From: Pseudooceanicola sp050897975 | GTDB lineage: Bacteria; Pseudomonadota; Alphaproteobacteria; Rhodobacterales; Rhodobacteraceae | NCBI RefSeq assembly: GCF_050897975.1 | Contig: NZ_JBPAXY010000001.1 | Span: 310,001-374,000 of the forward strand | Direction: 5' to 3' | DNA length: 64,000 bases | Part shown: positions 8,988-15,694 of the stretch, piece by piece | How positions within the stretch are numbered: the first letter of the stretch is position 1 | Layout: every line of letters begins with the position of its first letter | The notes under the pieces: generated by a model | Told to the model about the DNA's origin: nothing | The model's input: the letters and a program-made list of their open reading frames with translations, nothing else | Databases searched by the model: none | Made by a program: the position numbers and the translations under genes

Positions 8988-9568
8988 GAAAGGGCCTTTC
9001 GCACAGCGGCGCGCAGCACCGGCAGCAGATCGGTTTCGAACCAGGGGTTGCGCTTTAGCCATGCCGTATTGCGCCAGGAGGGATGAGGCAAGGGCAAGGC
9101 CCCCGGCAGATGGTCGCGCCAGCCCGCCACGGTCTGGGTCAGGGGCGCGCGGGTGCCCAGGTGAAAGCGCTGCGAATAGGCGCCGATCAGCAGGGTCAGG
9201 CGCAGATCCGGCAGGCCGGCCATCACGCGATCGTGCCAGGTCTGGGCACAGATCGCGGGCGGCGGCAGGTCCGACCCCTTCGCGTCATAGCCCGGAAAGC
9301 AGAAGGCGGCGGGCAGGAAGGCCAGGTTGGCGAGATCGTAGAACTCCCCCTTCGTCACCCCCATCCAGTCGCGCAGCCGGTCGCCCGAGCGGTCGTCGAA
9401 GGGGCGCTGTTTCTCATGCGCCTGGATCCCCGGCGCCTGCCCCGCCACCAGGATCCGGGCGCGCGAGTCCAGCCAGACCACCGGGGCGGGCCGATGCGCC
9501 GTCCGGGTGGCGGCAAAGCGCGGCGCGCAAAGGCGGCAGGCGCGGATCTGGGTCAGCAACTCATCCAT
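8984..9568 (-). CDS. Uracil-DNA glycosylase family protein, probable 4Fe-4S type
   Basis: About 194 residues, a member of the COG1573 uracil-DNA glycosylase superfamily that removes uracil or damaged bases from DNA. Cysteines at 11, 14, 90 and 107 have the CxxC...C-x16-C spacing expected for the [4Fe-4S] cluster of family 4 enzymes. Motif A reads GQAPG (43-47) instead of the family-4 GEAPG, followed by RPFDDRSGDRLRDWMG; the later HPSWRN is the DNA-intercalation/His motif. Specificity may therefore differ from classical family 4. The start at 9568 (MDELLTQIRACRLC) has only a weak ribosome binding site. It is divergent from arsR. Confidence 0.85.
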   Translation of the reverse strand: MDELLTQIRACRLCAPRFAATRTAHRPAPVVWLDSRARILVAGQAPGIQAHEKQRPFDDRSGDRLRDWMGVTKGEFYDLANLAFLPAAFCFPGYDAKGSDLPPPAICAQTWHDRVMAGLPDLRLTLLIGAYSQRFHLGTRAPLTQTVAGWRDHLPGALPLPHPSWRNTAWLKRNPWFETDLLPVLRAAVRKALS

Positions 9569-9613
9569 GACAGCTATCTGGCCCCGGCCCGGGCAAAAGA
9601 CAAATGGCCCCAA

Positions 9614-9637
9614 ACATTTCGAAGATTGTAGAAATGT
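9614..9637. promoter_or_regulatory. Putative ArsR operator in the arsR/UDG divergent region
   Basis: ACATTTC (9614-9620) and GAAATGT (9631-9637) form a perfect 7-bp inverted repeat with a 10-nt centre. The half-site ATTTCGA is repeated at 9617-9623 and 9663-9669, the latter just before the arsR start. This is the expected place for autoregulation by an ArsR-family repressor; binding is inferred. Confidence 0.5.
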
Positions 9638-9674
9638 CGTGACAGACGCTCTCGACTCGGATATTTCGATAATC

Positions 9675-10019
9675 ATGAAACAATCAGACCTCCAAGACCT
9701 CAGCCTCGCCCATGCCGCCTCGACCTTCGCCGCCCTGGGCAGCGAACAACGCCTGACCGTGCTGCGCACCCTGGTGCGCGCGGGCCAGGGCGGGCTGCGC
9801 ATCGGCGAGCTGGGCGAACGCACCGGCGTCACCGGATCGACCCTGACCCACCACCTGAAGATCCTGACCCAGGCCGGTCTGGTCCGGCAGGAGAAACAGG
9901 GCCGGTCGATCCTTTGCGCGGCGGTGGCCTATGACGACCTGAAGGCCCTCTCGGCCTTCTTGCTGGAAAACTGCTGCGCCGATGCGGCCCCTGAGTGCAA
10001 AGAGACCTGCGATGACTGA
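9675..10019 (+). CDS. ArsR/SmtB family metalloid- or thiol-responsive repressor
   Basis: A 114-residue winged-helix repressor. The HTH reads LRIGELGERTGVTGSTLTHHLKIL, followed by the wing AGLVRQEKQGRSILCAAV. The C-terminal tail carries LENCCADAAPECKETC, four or five cysteines that probably form the inducer site (As(III), Sb(III) or methylarsenite) and differ from the alpha-3 CxC site of E. coli ArsR. The first ATG (9675) has no Shine-Dalgarno-like sequence, and a weak promoter (GTGACA at 9639, TATTTC at 9662) would put the transcription start almost on the ATG, so the mRNA may be leaderless. It overlaps the following permease by 8 nt, the normal repressor-transporter pairing. Confidence 0.88.
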   Translation: MKQSDLQDLSLAHAASTFAALGSEQRLTVLRTLVRAGQGGLRIGELGERTGVTGSTLTHHLKILTQAGLVRQEKQGRSILCAAVAYDDLKALSAFLLENCCADAAPECKETCDD

Positions 10020-11043
10020 GATGATCCTGACCCGTTACCGTAGCCTGCGGGCGCATCTGGATGGCGCCTGGCTGGCGCTGGCGCTGATCCTGGCGGCCAT
10101 CGGCCTGTTCGATGCCGTCTATCTGCCCGAGGCGGTACGCCTGGCGGCGGCGGCCTTCCTGGGCACCCTGCCCTTCCTGCTCTTTGCCGTGCTGGCGGTG
10201 GCCTATATGAAGGCCTCGGGCGCCGAGACCCTGCTGGGCCGCGCCTTCGAGGGGCGCGAGACCCACATGATCCTGATGGCGGCCCTGCTGGGGGGCCTGT
10301 CGCCCTTCTGTTCCTGCCAGGTGATCCCCTTCATCGCCGCCCTGCTGACCATGGGCGCGCCGCTGTCGGCGGTCATGGCCTTCTGGCTGGCCTCGCCACT
10401 GATGGATCCGGCGATGTTCTCGATCACTGCGGGCACCCTGGGCTTCGACTTTGCCATCGGCAAGACCGTGGCCGCCGTGGCCCTGGGCCTTTTCGGCGGC
10501 GGGGTGGTGATGCTGATGAAGGGCTCGGCCGTCTTCGCCGACCCGCTGAAGGCGCGGCCCAATGTGGGCGGCTGCGGTTGCGGGCCGAAGAAACCCTTCC
10601 AGGGCACCCCGGTCTGGGCCTTCTGGCGCGAGGCGCCCCGGCGCGAGACCTTCCGCGACACGGCGCTGGAAAACCTGCTGTTCCTCGGCAAGTGGCTGGC
10701 CCTGGCCTATGTGCTGGAGGCGGTGATGCTGCGCTATCTGCCCGCCGAATGGATCGCCTCTGTGCTGGGTGGCGAGGGCGTGCTGCCGGTGATCCTGGGC
10801 GCGGTGGTCGGTGCGCCGGCCTATCTGAACGGCTACGCCGCCGTGCCGCTGGTCGACGGTCTGCTGAGCCAGGGCATGGCCCCCGGCGCCGCGATGTCCT
10901 TTGTCATCGCGGGCGGTGTCAGCTCGGTTCCCGCCGCCGTGGCGGTCTGGGCGCTGGTGAAACCGCGCGTCTTCGCCGCCTATCTGGGCCTGGCCATCCT
11001 GGGCGCGGTGCTGGCCGGACTGGCCTGGAACCTGGTGGCCTGA
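10012..11043 (+). CDS. Permease of the UPF0718/ArsP family, putative organoarsenical efflux
   Basis: About 343 residues with roughly eight to ten membrane helices in two repeats, each opened by a Gly/Pro-rich segment (LLGGLSPFCSCQVIPFIAAL and AVVGAPAYLNGYAAVPLVDGL). The CSC within SPFCSCQV is the hallmark of the permease family that includes ArsP, which exports trivalent methylated arsenicals. The cytoplasmic loop between the halves contains GGCGCGPKK, an additional cysteine cluster. It is encoded directly downstream of and overlapping a Cys-rich ArsR, supporting metalloid export, but other members of this family have no known substrate. The start ATGACTGAG at 10012 overlaps the arsR stop. 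An intrinsic terminator follows. Confidence 0.85.
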   Translation: MTEMILTRYRSLRAHLDGAWLALALILAAIGLFDAVYLPEAVRLAAAAFLGTLPFLLFAVLAVAYMKASGAETLLGRAFEGRETHMILMAALLGGLSPFCSCQVIPFIAALLTMGAPLSAVMAFWLASPLMDPAMFSITAGTLGFDFAIGKTVAAVALGLFGGGVVMLMKGSAVFADPLKARPNVGGCGCGPKKPFQGTPVWAFWREAPRRETFRDTALENLLFLGKWLALAYVLEAVMLRYLPAEWIASVLGGEGVLPVILGAVVGAPAYLNGYAAVPLVDGLLSQGMAPGAAMSFVIAGGVSSVPAAVAVWALVKPRVFAAYLGLAILGAVLAGLAWNLVA

Positions 11044-11080
11044 TCCTGGCCAGGCGGTGCCACAGCAAGTGAAGGCCCGA

Positions 11081-11109
11081 CGCCCCGCCGCATCCCGGCG
11101 GGGCGTTTT
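11081..11109 (+). terminator. Intrinsic terminator after the arsR-permease operon
   Basis: CGCCCCGCCG (11081-11090) and CGGCGGGGCG (11096-11105) form a perfect 10-bp stem with loop CATCC, followed by TTTT. Confidence 0.9.
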
Positions 11110-11366
11110 GCCCCCCGGGCCCGCCCCGCGCCCCCGGGCGCCTTAACTTCTTCTTGAAGAGGGCGGTGCCAGATTGCATCAAGATGGGGCGCGCCCCCTG
11201 GCCGTGCGGTTACGCGGCGCCCCCGGGCCCGCCGCCCCGCAGCTGCCTGAAAAGCAAGCGGAAGGAAGGACCAGCCCCCTTGGTGAAGCCCCCGCACCTG
11301 TTGCCGTCCTCGGGAAAAAGCCTTAACCCACCGTCAAAGATGACCGGGAAATGGGTGAGGGCTTTC
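11110..11366 (+). promoter_or_regulatory. Long GC-rich leader before nhaA, possible structured RNA
   Basis: About 250 nt with no credible gene. The part from about 11250 to 11339 contains purine-rich AGCAAGCGGAAGGAAGGACC, a CCA...TGG mini-hairpin, a pairing AGGAC/GTCCT and a CCGTCCTCGGGAAAAAGCC segment; this looks more like a folded 5' UTR than a spacer. Published nhaA-associated RNA motifs exist (nhaA-I, nhaA-II and the Na+ riboswitch also called DUF1646), but I cannot match a consensus by eye. No clear sigma-70 promoter was found. Confidence 0.35.
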
Positions 11367-12632
11367 ATGTATCGCGTCTGGAATTTCGTAACCAACTATT
11401 CGCTGTTGCTGATCCTGGGCGCGCTGATCGCCCTGGGATGGGCCAATCTGGACGCCGACAGCTATCACCATTTCGTCCACCTGGTGATCTGGGATCACGC
11501 GCCCATCGGCGCGGCCCACATGGCCGAGGACGGCACGGTGGCCTACCGCGAACTGTCGCTGCACTACCTGGTCAATGACATGCTGATGGCCTTCTTCTTT
11601 GCCATCGCGGCGAAGGAAGTCTGGGAGGCGGTGATCCTGGAAAACGGCTCGCTGCGCGGCAAGAAGGCGGCGACGCCGCTGTTTGCCACCGCAGGCGGGA
11701 TGCTGGGGCCGATCCTGGTCTACCTGGGCCTGGCCATGGTCTTTGGCTCTGACACCTATGACGCGGTGAAGAACGGCTGGGCGATCCCCACGGCCACCGA
11801 CATTGCCTTCTCCTACCTGGTGGGCCGCCTGGTCTTCGGCGCGGGGCACCCGGCGGTGCGCTTCCTGCTGCTGCTGGCCATCGCCGATGACGCGGCGGGC
11901 CTGATCATCCTGGCGATCTTCTATCCCTCGGGCGAACTGGCCCCCGAATGGCTGCTGCTGTCGCTGGCCGCCGCCGTGGCCGTCTTCGTCTTCTTCAACG
12001 CCCTGCCGCGCCGCATGGACCGGCACAACCAGGCGCGCCCGAACTCGACCTGGATGCGCGAAAAGCTGGGCTTCTGGCCCTACCTCGTCGCCGCCTGCAT
12101 CAGCTGGTACGGCTTCATGCGCGCCGGTATCCACCCGGCCCTGGGCCTGCTGCCCATCGTGCCGACGATCCCCCATGCCGACCGCGCCTTCGGTATCTTC
12201 AGCGAGGCCGAACAGTACCTGACCGACCTGCTGAACCACATCGAACACGCCCTGAAACACCCCGTCGAAATCGTGCTGTTCTTCTTCGGCCTGATGAATG
12301 CGGGGGTCGAGTTCAACGCCATTTCCGAACCCACCTGGCTGGTGCTGGCAGGCCTGCTGATCGGCAAGCCCGTGGGCATCCTGATCATGGGGATGATCGG
12401 TGCCCATGTCCTGAAACTTGGCCTGCCCGAGGGGATGCGCAGCATCGACCTGCTGGTGGTGGGCTGCGTCGCGGCCATCGGCTTTACCGTCTCGCTCTTC
12501 ATCGCCTCGGTGGCCTTCGAGGCCGGGCCGGTGCAGGACGCCGCCAAGATGGGGGCGCTCTTCAGCTTTGCCGCCGCCGGGATCTCCTTCGTGGCAGGGC
12601 TGCTCTGCCGGGTGCAAAAGGTCCGCGTCTAG
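11367..12632 (+). CDS. nhaA: Na+/H+ antiporter NhaA
   Basis: Electrogenic inner-membrane antiporter that expels Na+ in exchange for H+ and supports salt and alkaline tolerance. About 421 residues with some 11-12 helices. Key residues are seen: PTATDIAFSYLV (E. coli Asp133), the adjacent Asp pair in LAIADDAAGLIILAIFY (Asp163/Asp164), and IGKPVGI (Lys300 equivalent). Inserted loops make it slightly longer than the 388-residue E. coli protein. Two starts are possible: ATG 11340 (MTGKWVRAF) and ATG 11367 (MYRVWNF); the latter is preferred because GTGAGGG sits 5-6 nt upstream. A monocistronic unit is likely, with a leader upstream and a terminator at 12698. Confidence 0.93.
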   Translation: MYRVWNFVTNYSLLLILGALIALGWANLDADSYHHFVHLVIWDHAPIGAAHMAEDGTVAYRELSLHYLVNDMLMAFFFAIAAKEVWEAVILENGSLRGKKAATPLFATAGGMLGPILVYLGLAMVFGSDTYDAVKNGWAIPTATDIAFSYLVGRLVFGAGHPAVRFLLLLAIADDAAGLIILAIFYPSGELAPEWLLLSLAAAVAVFVFFNALPRRMDRHNQARPNSTWMREKLGFWPYLVAACISWYGFMRAGIHPALGLLPIVPTIPHADRAFGIFSEAEQYLTDLLNHIEHALKHPVEIVLFFFGLMNAGVEFNAISEPTWLVLAGLLIGKPVGILIMGMIGAHVLKLGLPEGMRSIDLLVVGCVAAIGFTVSLFIASVAFEAGPVQDAAKMGALFSFAAAGISFVAGLLCRVQKVRV

Positions 12633-12697
12633 GCCCGACCGCGCGGCCCACAGCGCCCCCATCGGGGCGCCTGGCGCCCAACCGAAACACCCACGTT

Positions 12698-12727
12698 CCC
12701 CGGCAGCCCCGCTGCCGGGGATTGTCT
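12698..12727 (+). terminator. Intrinsic terminator after nhaA
   Basis: CCCCGGCAG (12698-12706) pairs with CTGCCGGGG (12712-12720), a perfect 9-bp stem, followed by ATTGTCTTTT. Confidence 0.85.
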
Positions 12728-12756
12728 TTTCCGGGTCACAATTTCGCCGGGTTCCC

Positions 12757-12786
12757 TTGGCATGTCGTTCTCGGATCAGACATAAT
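12757..12786 (+). promoter_or_regulatory. Putative sigma-70 promoter of the capsule-type export genes
   Basis: TTGGCA (12757-12762), an 18-nt spacer, then CATAAT (12781-12786), about 75 nt before the ATPase start. The local drop in G+C supports it. No repressor site is evident. Confidence 0.45.
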
Positions 12787-12860
12787 GATTTTCAAAAGCC
12801 CGGATTGGGCAACAAGAACGATCCGCCAAAGATCGGGTAGAACCAGCCGCCGGAGCCCCC

Positions 12861-13520
12861 ATGCTCGAGTTCATAAACGTCAGCAAGTCCTTCTGGACCG
12901 GCTCTCAGCACAAGGTGATCCTGGACAAGGTCTCCTTCCGGGTCGAGCTGGGCCGGTCGCTGGGCATCCTGGCGCCGAACGGCACCGGCAAGACCACGGT
13001 CATCAACATGATGGCCGGGCTGGAGAAACCCGACGAGGGCGAGATCCGGCGGATGTGCAACATCTCTTTCCCGCTGGGCTTCATGGGCGGCGTGATCAAG
13101 AAACACTCGGCCATGGAGAACTCGCGCTATATCGCGCGGCTCTACGGGCTGGACCCGGACTATGTCGAGGCCTTCTGCCGCTGGCTTTGCGGTCTGGGGG
13201 AATATTTCGACCAACCCTTGGGCACCTATTCCTCGGGGATGCGGGCGCGGTTCAGCTTCGCCCTGCTGCTGGCGCTGGATTTCGACATCTATCTGATCGA
13301 CGAAGGGATGCCCAACTCCACCGATGTGGAGTTCAACCGCAAGGCGGGCGACATCCTGCGCGAACGGCTGGAGACGACGACGGTGATCATCGTTTCGCAC
13401 CAGCCCAAGACGCTGGAGAAATTCGCCCGCGAGGCCGCCGTTCTGCGCGACGGCAAACTGTACATGTTCGATACCTTGGAAGAAGCGAAGCAGCTCTATG
13501 ACTACGAAACCCAAGGCTAG
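12861..13520 (+). CDS. Capsule-type polysaccharide export ABC transporter, ATP-binding protein (KpsT-like)
   Basis: ATPase of the ABC-2 polysaccharide exporters (KpsT/CtrD/BexA group), 219 residues. Walker A is APNGTGKTT (about 42-50), the signature is the degenerate YSSGMRARFSFAL typical of polysaccharide and O-antigen exporters rather than LSGGQ, and Walker B is DIYLIDEGM. The switch His is in VSHQPKTLE. It would energise export of a lipid-linked capsule or acidic polysaccharide with a KpsM permease. No KpsM gene is adjacent; the partner downstream, overlapping by 23 nt, is the chain-length/periplasmic adaptor protein. Start at ATG 12861 has GGAGCCCCC upstream. Confidence 0.9.
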   Translation: MLEFINVSKSFWTGSQHKVILDKVSFRVELGRSLGILAPNGTGKTTVINMMAGLEKPDEGEIRRMCNISFPLGFMGGVIKKHSAMENSRYIARLYGLDPDYVEAFCRWLCGLGEYFDQPLGTYSSGMRARFSFALLLALDFDIYLIDEGMPNSTDVEFNRKAGDILRERLETTTVIIVSHQPKTLEKFAREAAVLRDGKLYMFDTLEEAKQLYDYETQG

Positions 13521-15489
13521 AAAATTCCGCATCCGCCGCAGCCCCGGCGCGACCGACCTGCCGGGGTCGGGTGATGACGGCCTGTCCGCGACCCCGCCCG
13601 AGGCAGAGCACGCCCCCGAGGCAGAGCGCCCGCAAAGCCTGGCCGAACGCCGGGCCATGACGCTGGAACGGCTGCGCGCCCAAAGCCCCGAAGAGGCCCA
13701 TCCGACCCGCCGTCCCACGCCGCAGCCTGCGCGCGCCGACGCCACCGGTCCCGGTCCGGCCCCCGCCCCCGGTCCAGCGGCCAATGCAGAGGCGCCCCAG
13801 GGCCGCGTCACCCCGACCCGCCCCGCGCCCCGGCCCGAGGCGGAAGAGGCGCCGCGCGCCGCCAGCCGCCCTGCCCCGCCGCCCGAGACCGAGGCCGAAG
13901 CCGCCCCTCAGCCGCGCCCGCAACCGGCGCCCGAACCCCTGCACCCGCGCAGCCTGCCGCCGCGTGGCGCAGGCCAGCCGCCGCTGCGCGAGGGCGATGT
14001 CAGCGCCCCGGGCGAGATCCGCGCCGAAGAGGATCTGGACGCGATCCGCAAGGAAGGACTGACCGGGCGCCAGCTGCGCATGGCGCGGCGGGTGGCCCAG
14101 AAACACGGGCTGGCGCCGACCTCGGATTTCGACGCCGTGCGCCTGCTGCGTGCCCGTGGCATCGACCCCTTCAAGCGCGCCAACATGCTGGAGGTGCTGC
14201 CGCAGAACAGCGGCAAGGCCCTGAGCCCCACCGAGGGCGACGGCGTGGCCCTGCCGCAGACCGTGCCCGCAGGCCCCGGAGGCGCGCAGCTGCCCGCCCA
14301 GGCCGCACCGCGCAAGGCACCGCCGCCGGGCGGCCTGTCGGAACGGCGCCAGCGCGAGATCATGGAAATTCAGCGCGACATCTCGCGCCGCCGCCGCCGC
14401 AAGACCCTGCAACTGCTGACGCGGCTGACCTTCTTCGTCTTCCTGCCCACCCTGCTGGCGGGCTATTACTACTACCGCGTCGCCACGCCCATGTATGCCG
14501 CCAAGTCGGAATTCCTGATCCTTCAGGCCGACGCCACCTCGGCCGGGCCCCTGGGCGGCCTGCTGTCGGGCACGCAGTTTGCCACCAACCAGGACAGCAT
14601 CGCGGTCCAAAGCTATCTGCAATCGAAGGACGCCATGGTGCGGCTGAACGAAGACCAGGATTTCGCCGGTCACTTCGCCAACCCCGCCATCGACCCGATC
14701 CAGCGCCTGCCCCCCGATCCGAGCACGGAAGAGGCCTACAAGGTCTACAAGAAATACGTGAAGATCGGCTACGACCCGACCGAAGGCGTGATCAAGATGG
14801 AGGTCGCCGCCGAAGACCCCGAGACCGCCGCCGAGTTCTCGCGCCAGCTGATCGCCTATGCGGAACAGCGGGTGGACGAACTGTCGCTGCGCAAGCGCGA
14901 CGACGCCATGCAATCGGCCCGCGAAAGCCTGGAACGGGCCAAGGCCGAACGCCGCGAGGCCCAGGAGGCGCTGGTGCGGCTTCAGGAAGGCACCCTGGTC
15001 GACCCCGAGGCGGTGATCGGCACGCTGCGCACCCAGATCTCGACCTATGAGATCCAGTTGCAGGAGAAAGAGCTGCAACTGGCGGCGCTGATGGACAACG
15101 CCCGGCCCAACCAGGCCCGGGTGGACGGGGTGCAGGCCGATATCGACCGGCTGAACCAGCTGCTGGAACGGCTCAACGCCCGAATGACCGAGGCGCGCAG
15201 CGACGGCGCCTCGCTGGCCGCCGACACGGCACAGATCCAGATGGCCCAGGCCGACCTGGCCACCGCCGACCTCTTCCTGCAATCGGCGCTGCAAAACGAG
15301 AAACAGACCGAGCTGGAGGCGAACCGCCAGGTGCGCTACCTGACCACCTCGGTCCGCCCCGTGGCGCCCGAAGACCCGACCTATCCCCGCGCCTTCGAGA
15401 ACACGATCCTGGTCTTCCTGGTGCTGTCAGGGGCCTATCTGATGATCTCGCTGACCATGGCGATCCTGCGCGAACAGGTCTCGAGCTGA
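13498..15489 (+). CDS. Capsule polysaccharide export inner-membrane protein (KpsE/BexC-like PCP) with long disordered N-terminus
   Basis: Polysaccharide co-polymerase/adaptor of the PCP-3 type that couples the ABC exporter to the outer-membrane Wza-like channel. 663 residues: about 1-290 is cytosolic and strongly Pro/Ala/Glu/Arg-rich, broken by a conserved-looking helical block (LDAIRKEGLTGRQLRMARR, then DFDAVRLLRARGIDPFKRAN, about residues 178-230). The first membrane helix is at about 310-328 (LTFFVFLPTLLAGYYYY); a periplasmic region with long coiled coil (about 460-570) follows, and a second helix is near 635-655 (TILVFLVLSGAYLMISL). KpsE proteins are usually about 380-420 residues, so the extra 250-300 residues are the odd feature. 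No kinase motif is seen. Confidence 0.85.
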   Translation: MTTKPKARKFRIRRSPGATDLPGSGDDGLSATPPEAEHAPEAERPQSLAERRAMTLERLRAQSPEEAHPTRRPTPQPARADATGPGPAPAPGPAANAEAPQGRVTPTRPAPRPEAEEAPRAASRPAPPPETEAEAAPQPRPQPAPEPLHPRSLPPRGAGQPPLREGDVSAPGEIRAEEDLDAIRKEGLTGRQLRMARRVAQKHGLAPTSDFDAVRLLRARGIDPFKRANMLEVLPQNSGKALSPTEGDGVALPQTVPAGPGGAQLPAQAAPRKAPPPGGLSERRQREIMEIQRDISRRRRRKTLQLLTRLTFFVFLPTLLAGYYYYRVATPMYAAKSEFLILQADATSAGPLGGLLSGTQFATNQDSIAVQSYLQSKDAMVRLNEDQDFAGHFANPAIDPIQRLPPDPSTEEAYKVYKKYVKIGYDPTEGVIKMEVAAEDPETAAEFSRQLIAYAEQRVDELSLRKRDDAMQSARESLERAKAERREAQEALVRLQEGTLVDPEAVIGTLRTQISTYEIQLQEKELQLAALMDNARPNQARVDGVQADIDRLNQLLERLNARMTEARSDGASLAADTAQIQMAQADLATADLFLQSALQNEKQTELEANRQVRYLTTSVRPVAPEDPTYPRAFENTILVFLVLSGAYLMISLTMAILREQVSS

Positions 15490-15522
15490 CCCCGCGGACG
15501 GGACCGGGGGCCAGCCCCCGGA

Positions 15523-15690
15523 CCCCCGGGATATTTCTGGCCCAAAAATAGACAAAGGCCACCCAAGCTCCGGGCGGCCTTTCTCTTGCCACAGGCGGGC
15601 AGAGCGCCCCGCCCCATCTATTTTTAGGCCCCAAATATCCTGGGGGTGAATGGCGCCGCAGGCGACAGAGGGAGCAAAGCCCCCTCCCCT
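15523..15690. repeat. Intergenic repeat pair flanking a terminator
   Basis: Arms 15523-15552 and 15617-15646 are inverted and match at 26 of 30 positions (core GGATATTT...GGCC...AAAAATAGA). The right arm is followed by GTGAATGGCGCC-GCA-GGCG and then a GAGGGAGCAAAGCCCCCTC hairpin, the same architecture as the units at 8048-8190 and 59831-59915. Confidence 0.8.
15554..15588 (+). terminator. Intrinsic terminator of the polysaccharide export operon
   Basis: AAAGGCC (15554-15560) pairs with GGCCTTT (15576-15582), extended by CCC/GGG inside, and followed by CTCTT. It sits in the centre of the inverted repeat pair. Confidence 0.75.
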
Positions 15691-15694
15691 TGCC

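Noticed and set aside
13387..15294. Minus-strand frame of 635 codons across the polysaccharide export gene
   Set aside because: Gly/Arg/Leu-rich shadow of the Pro/Ala-rich plus-strand protein, without start signals.
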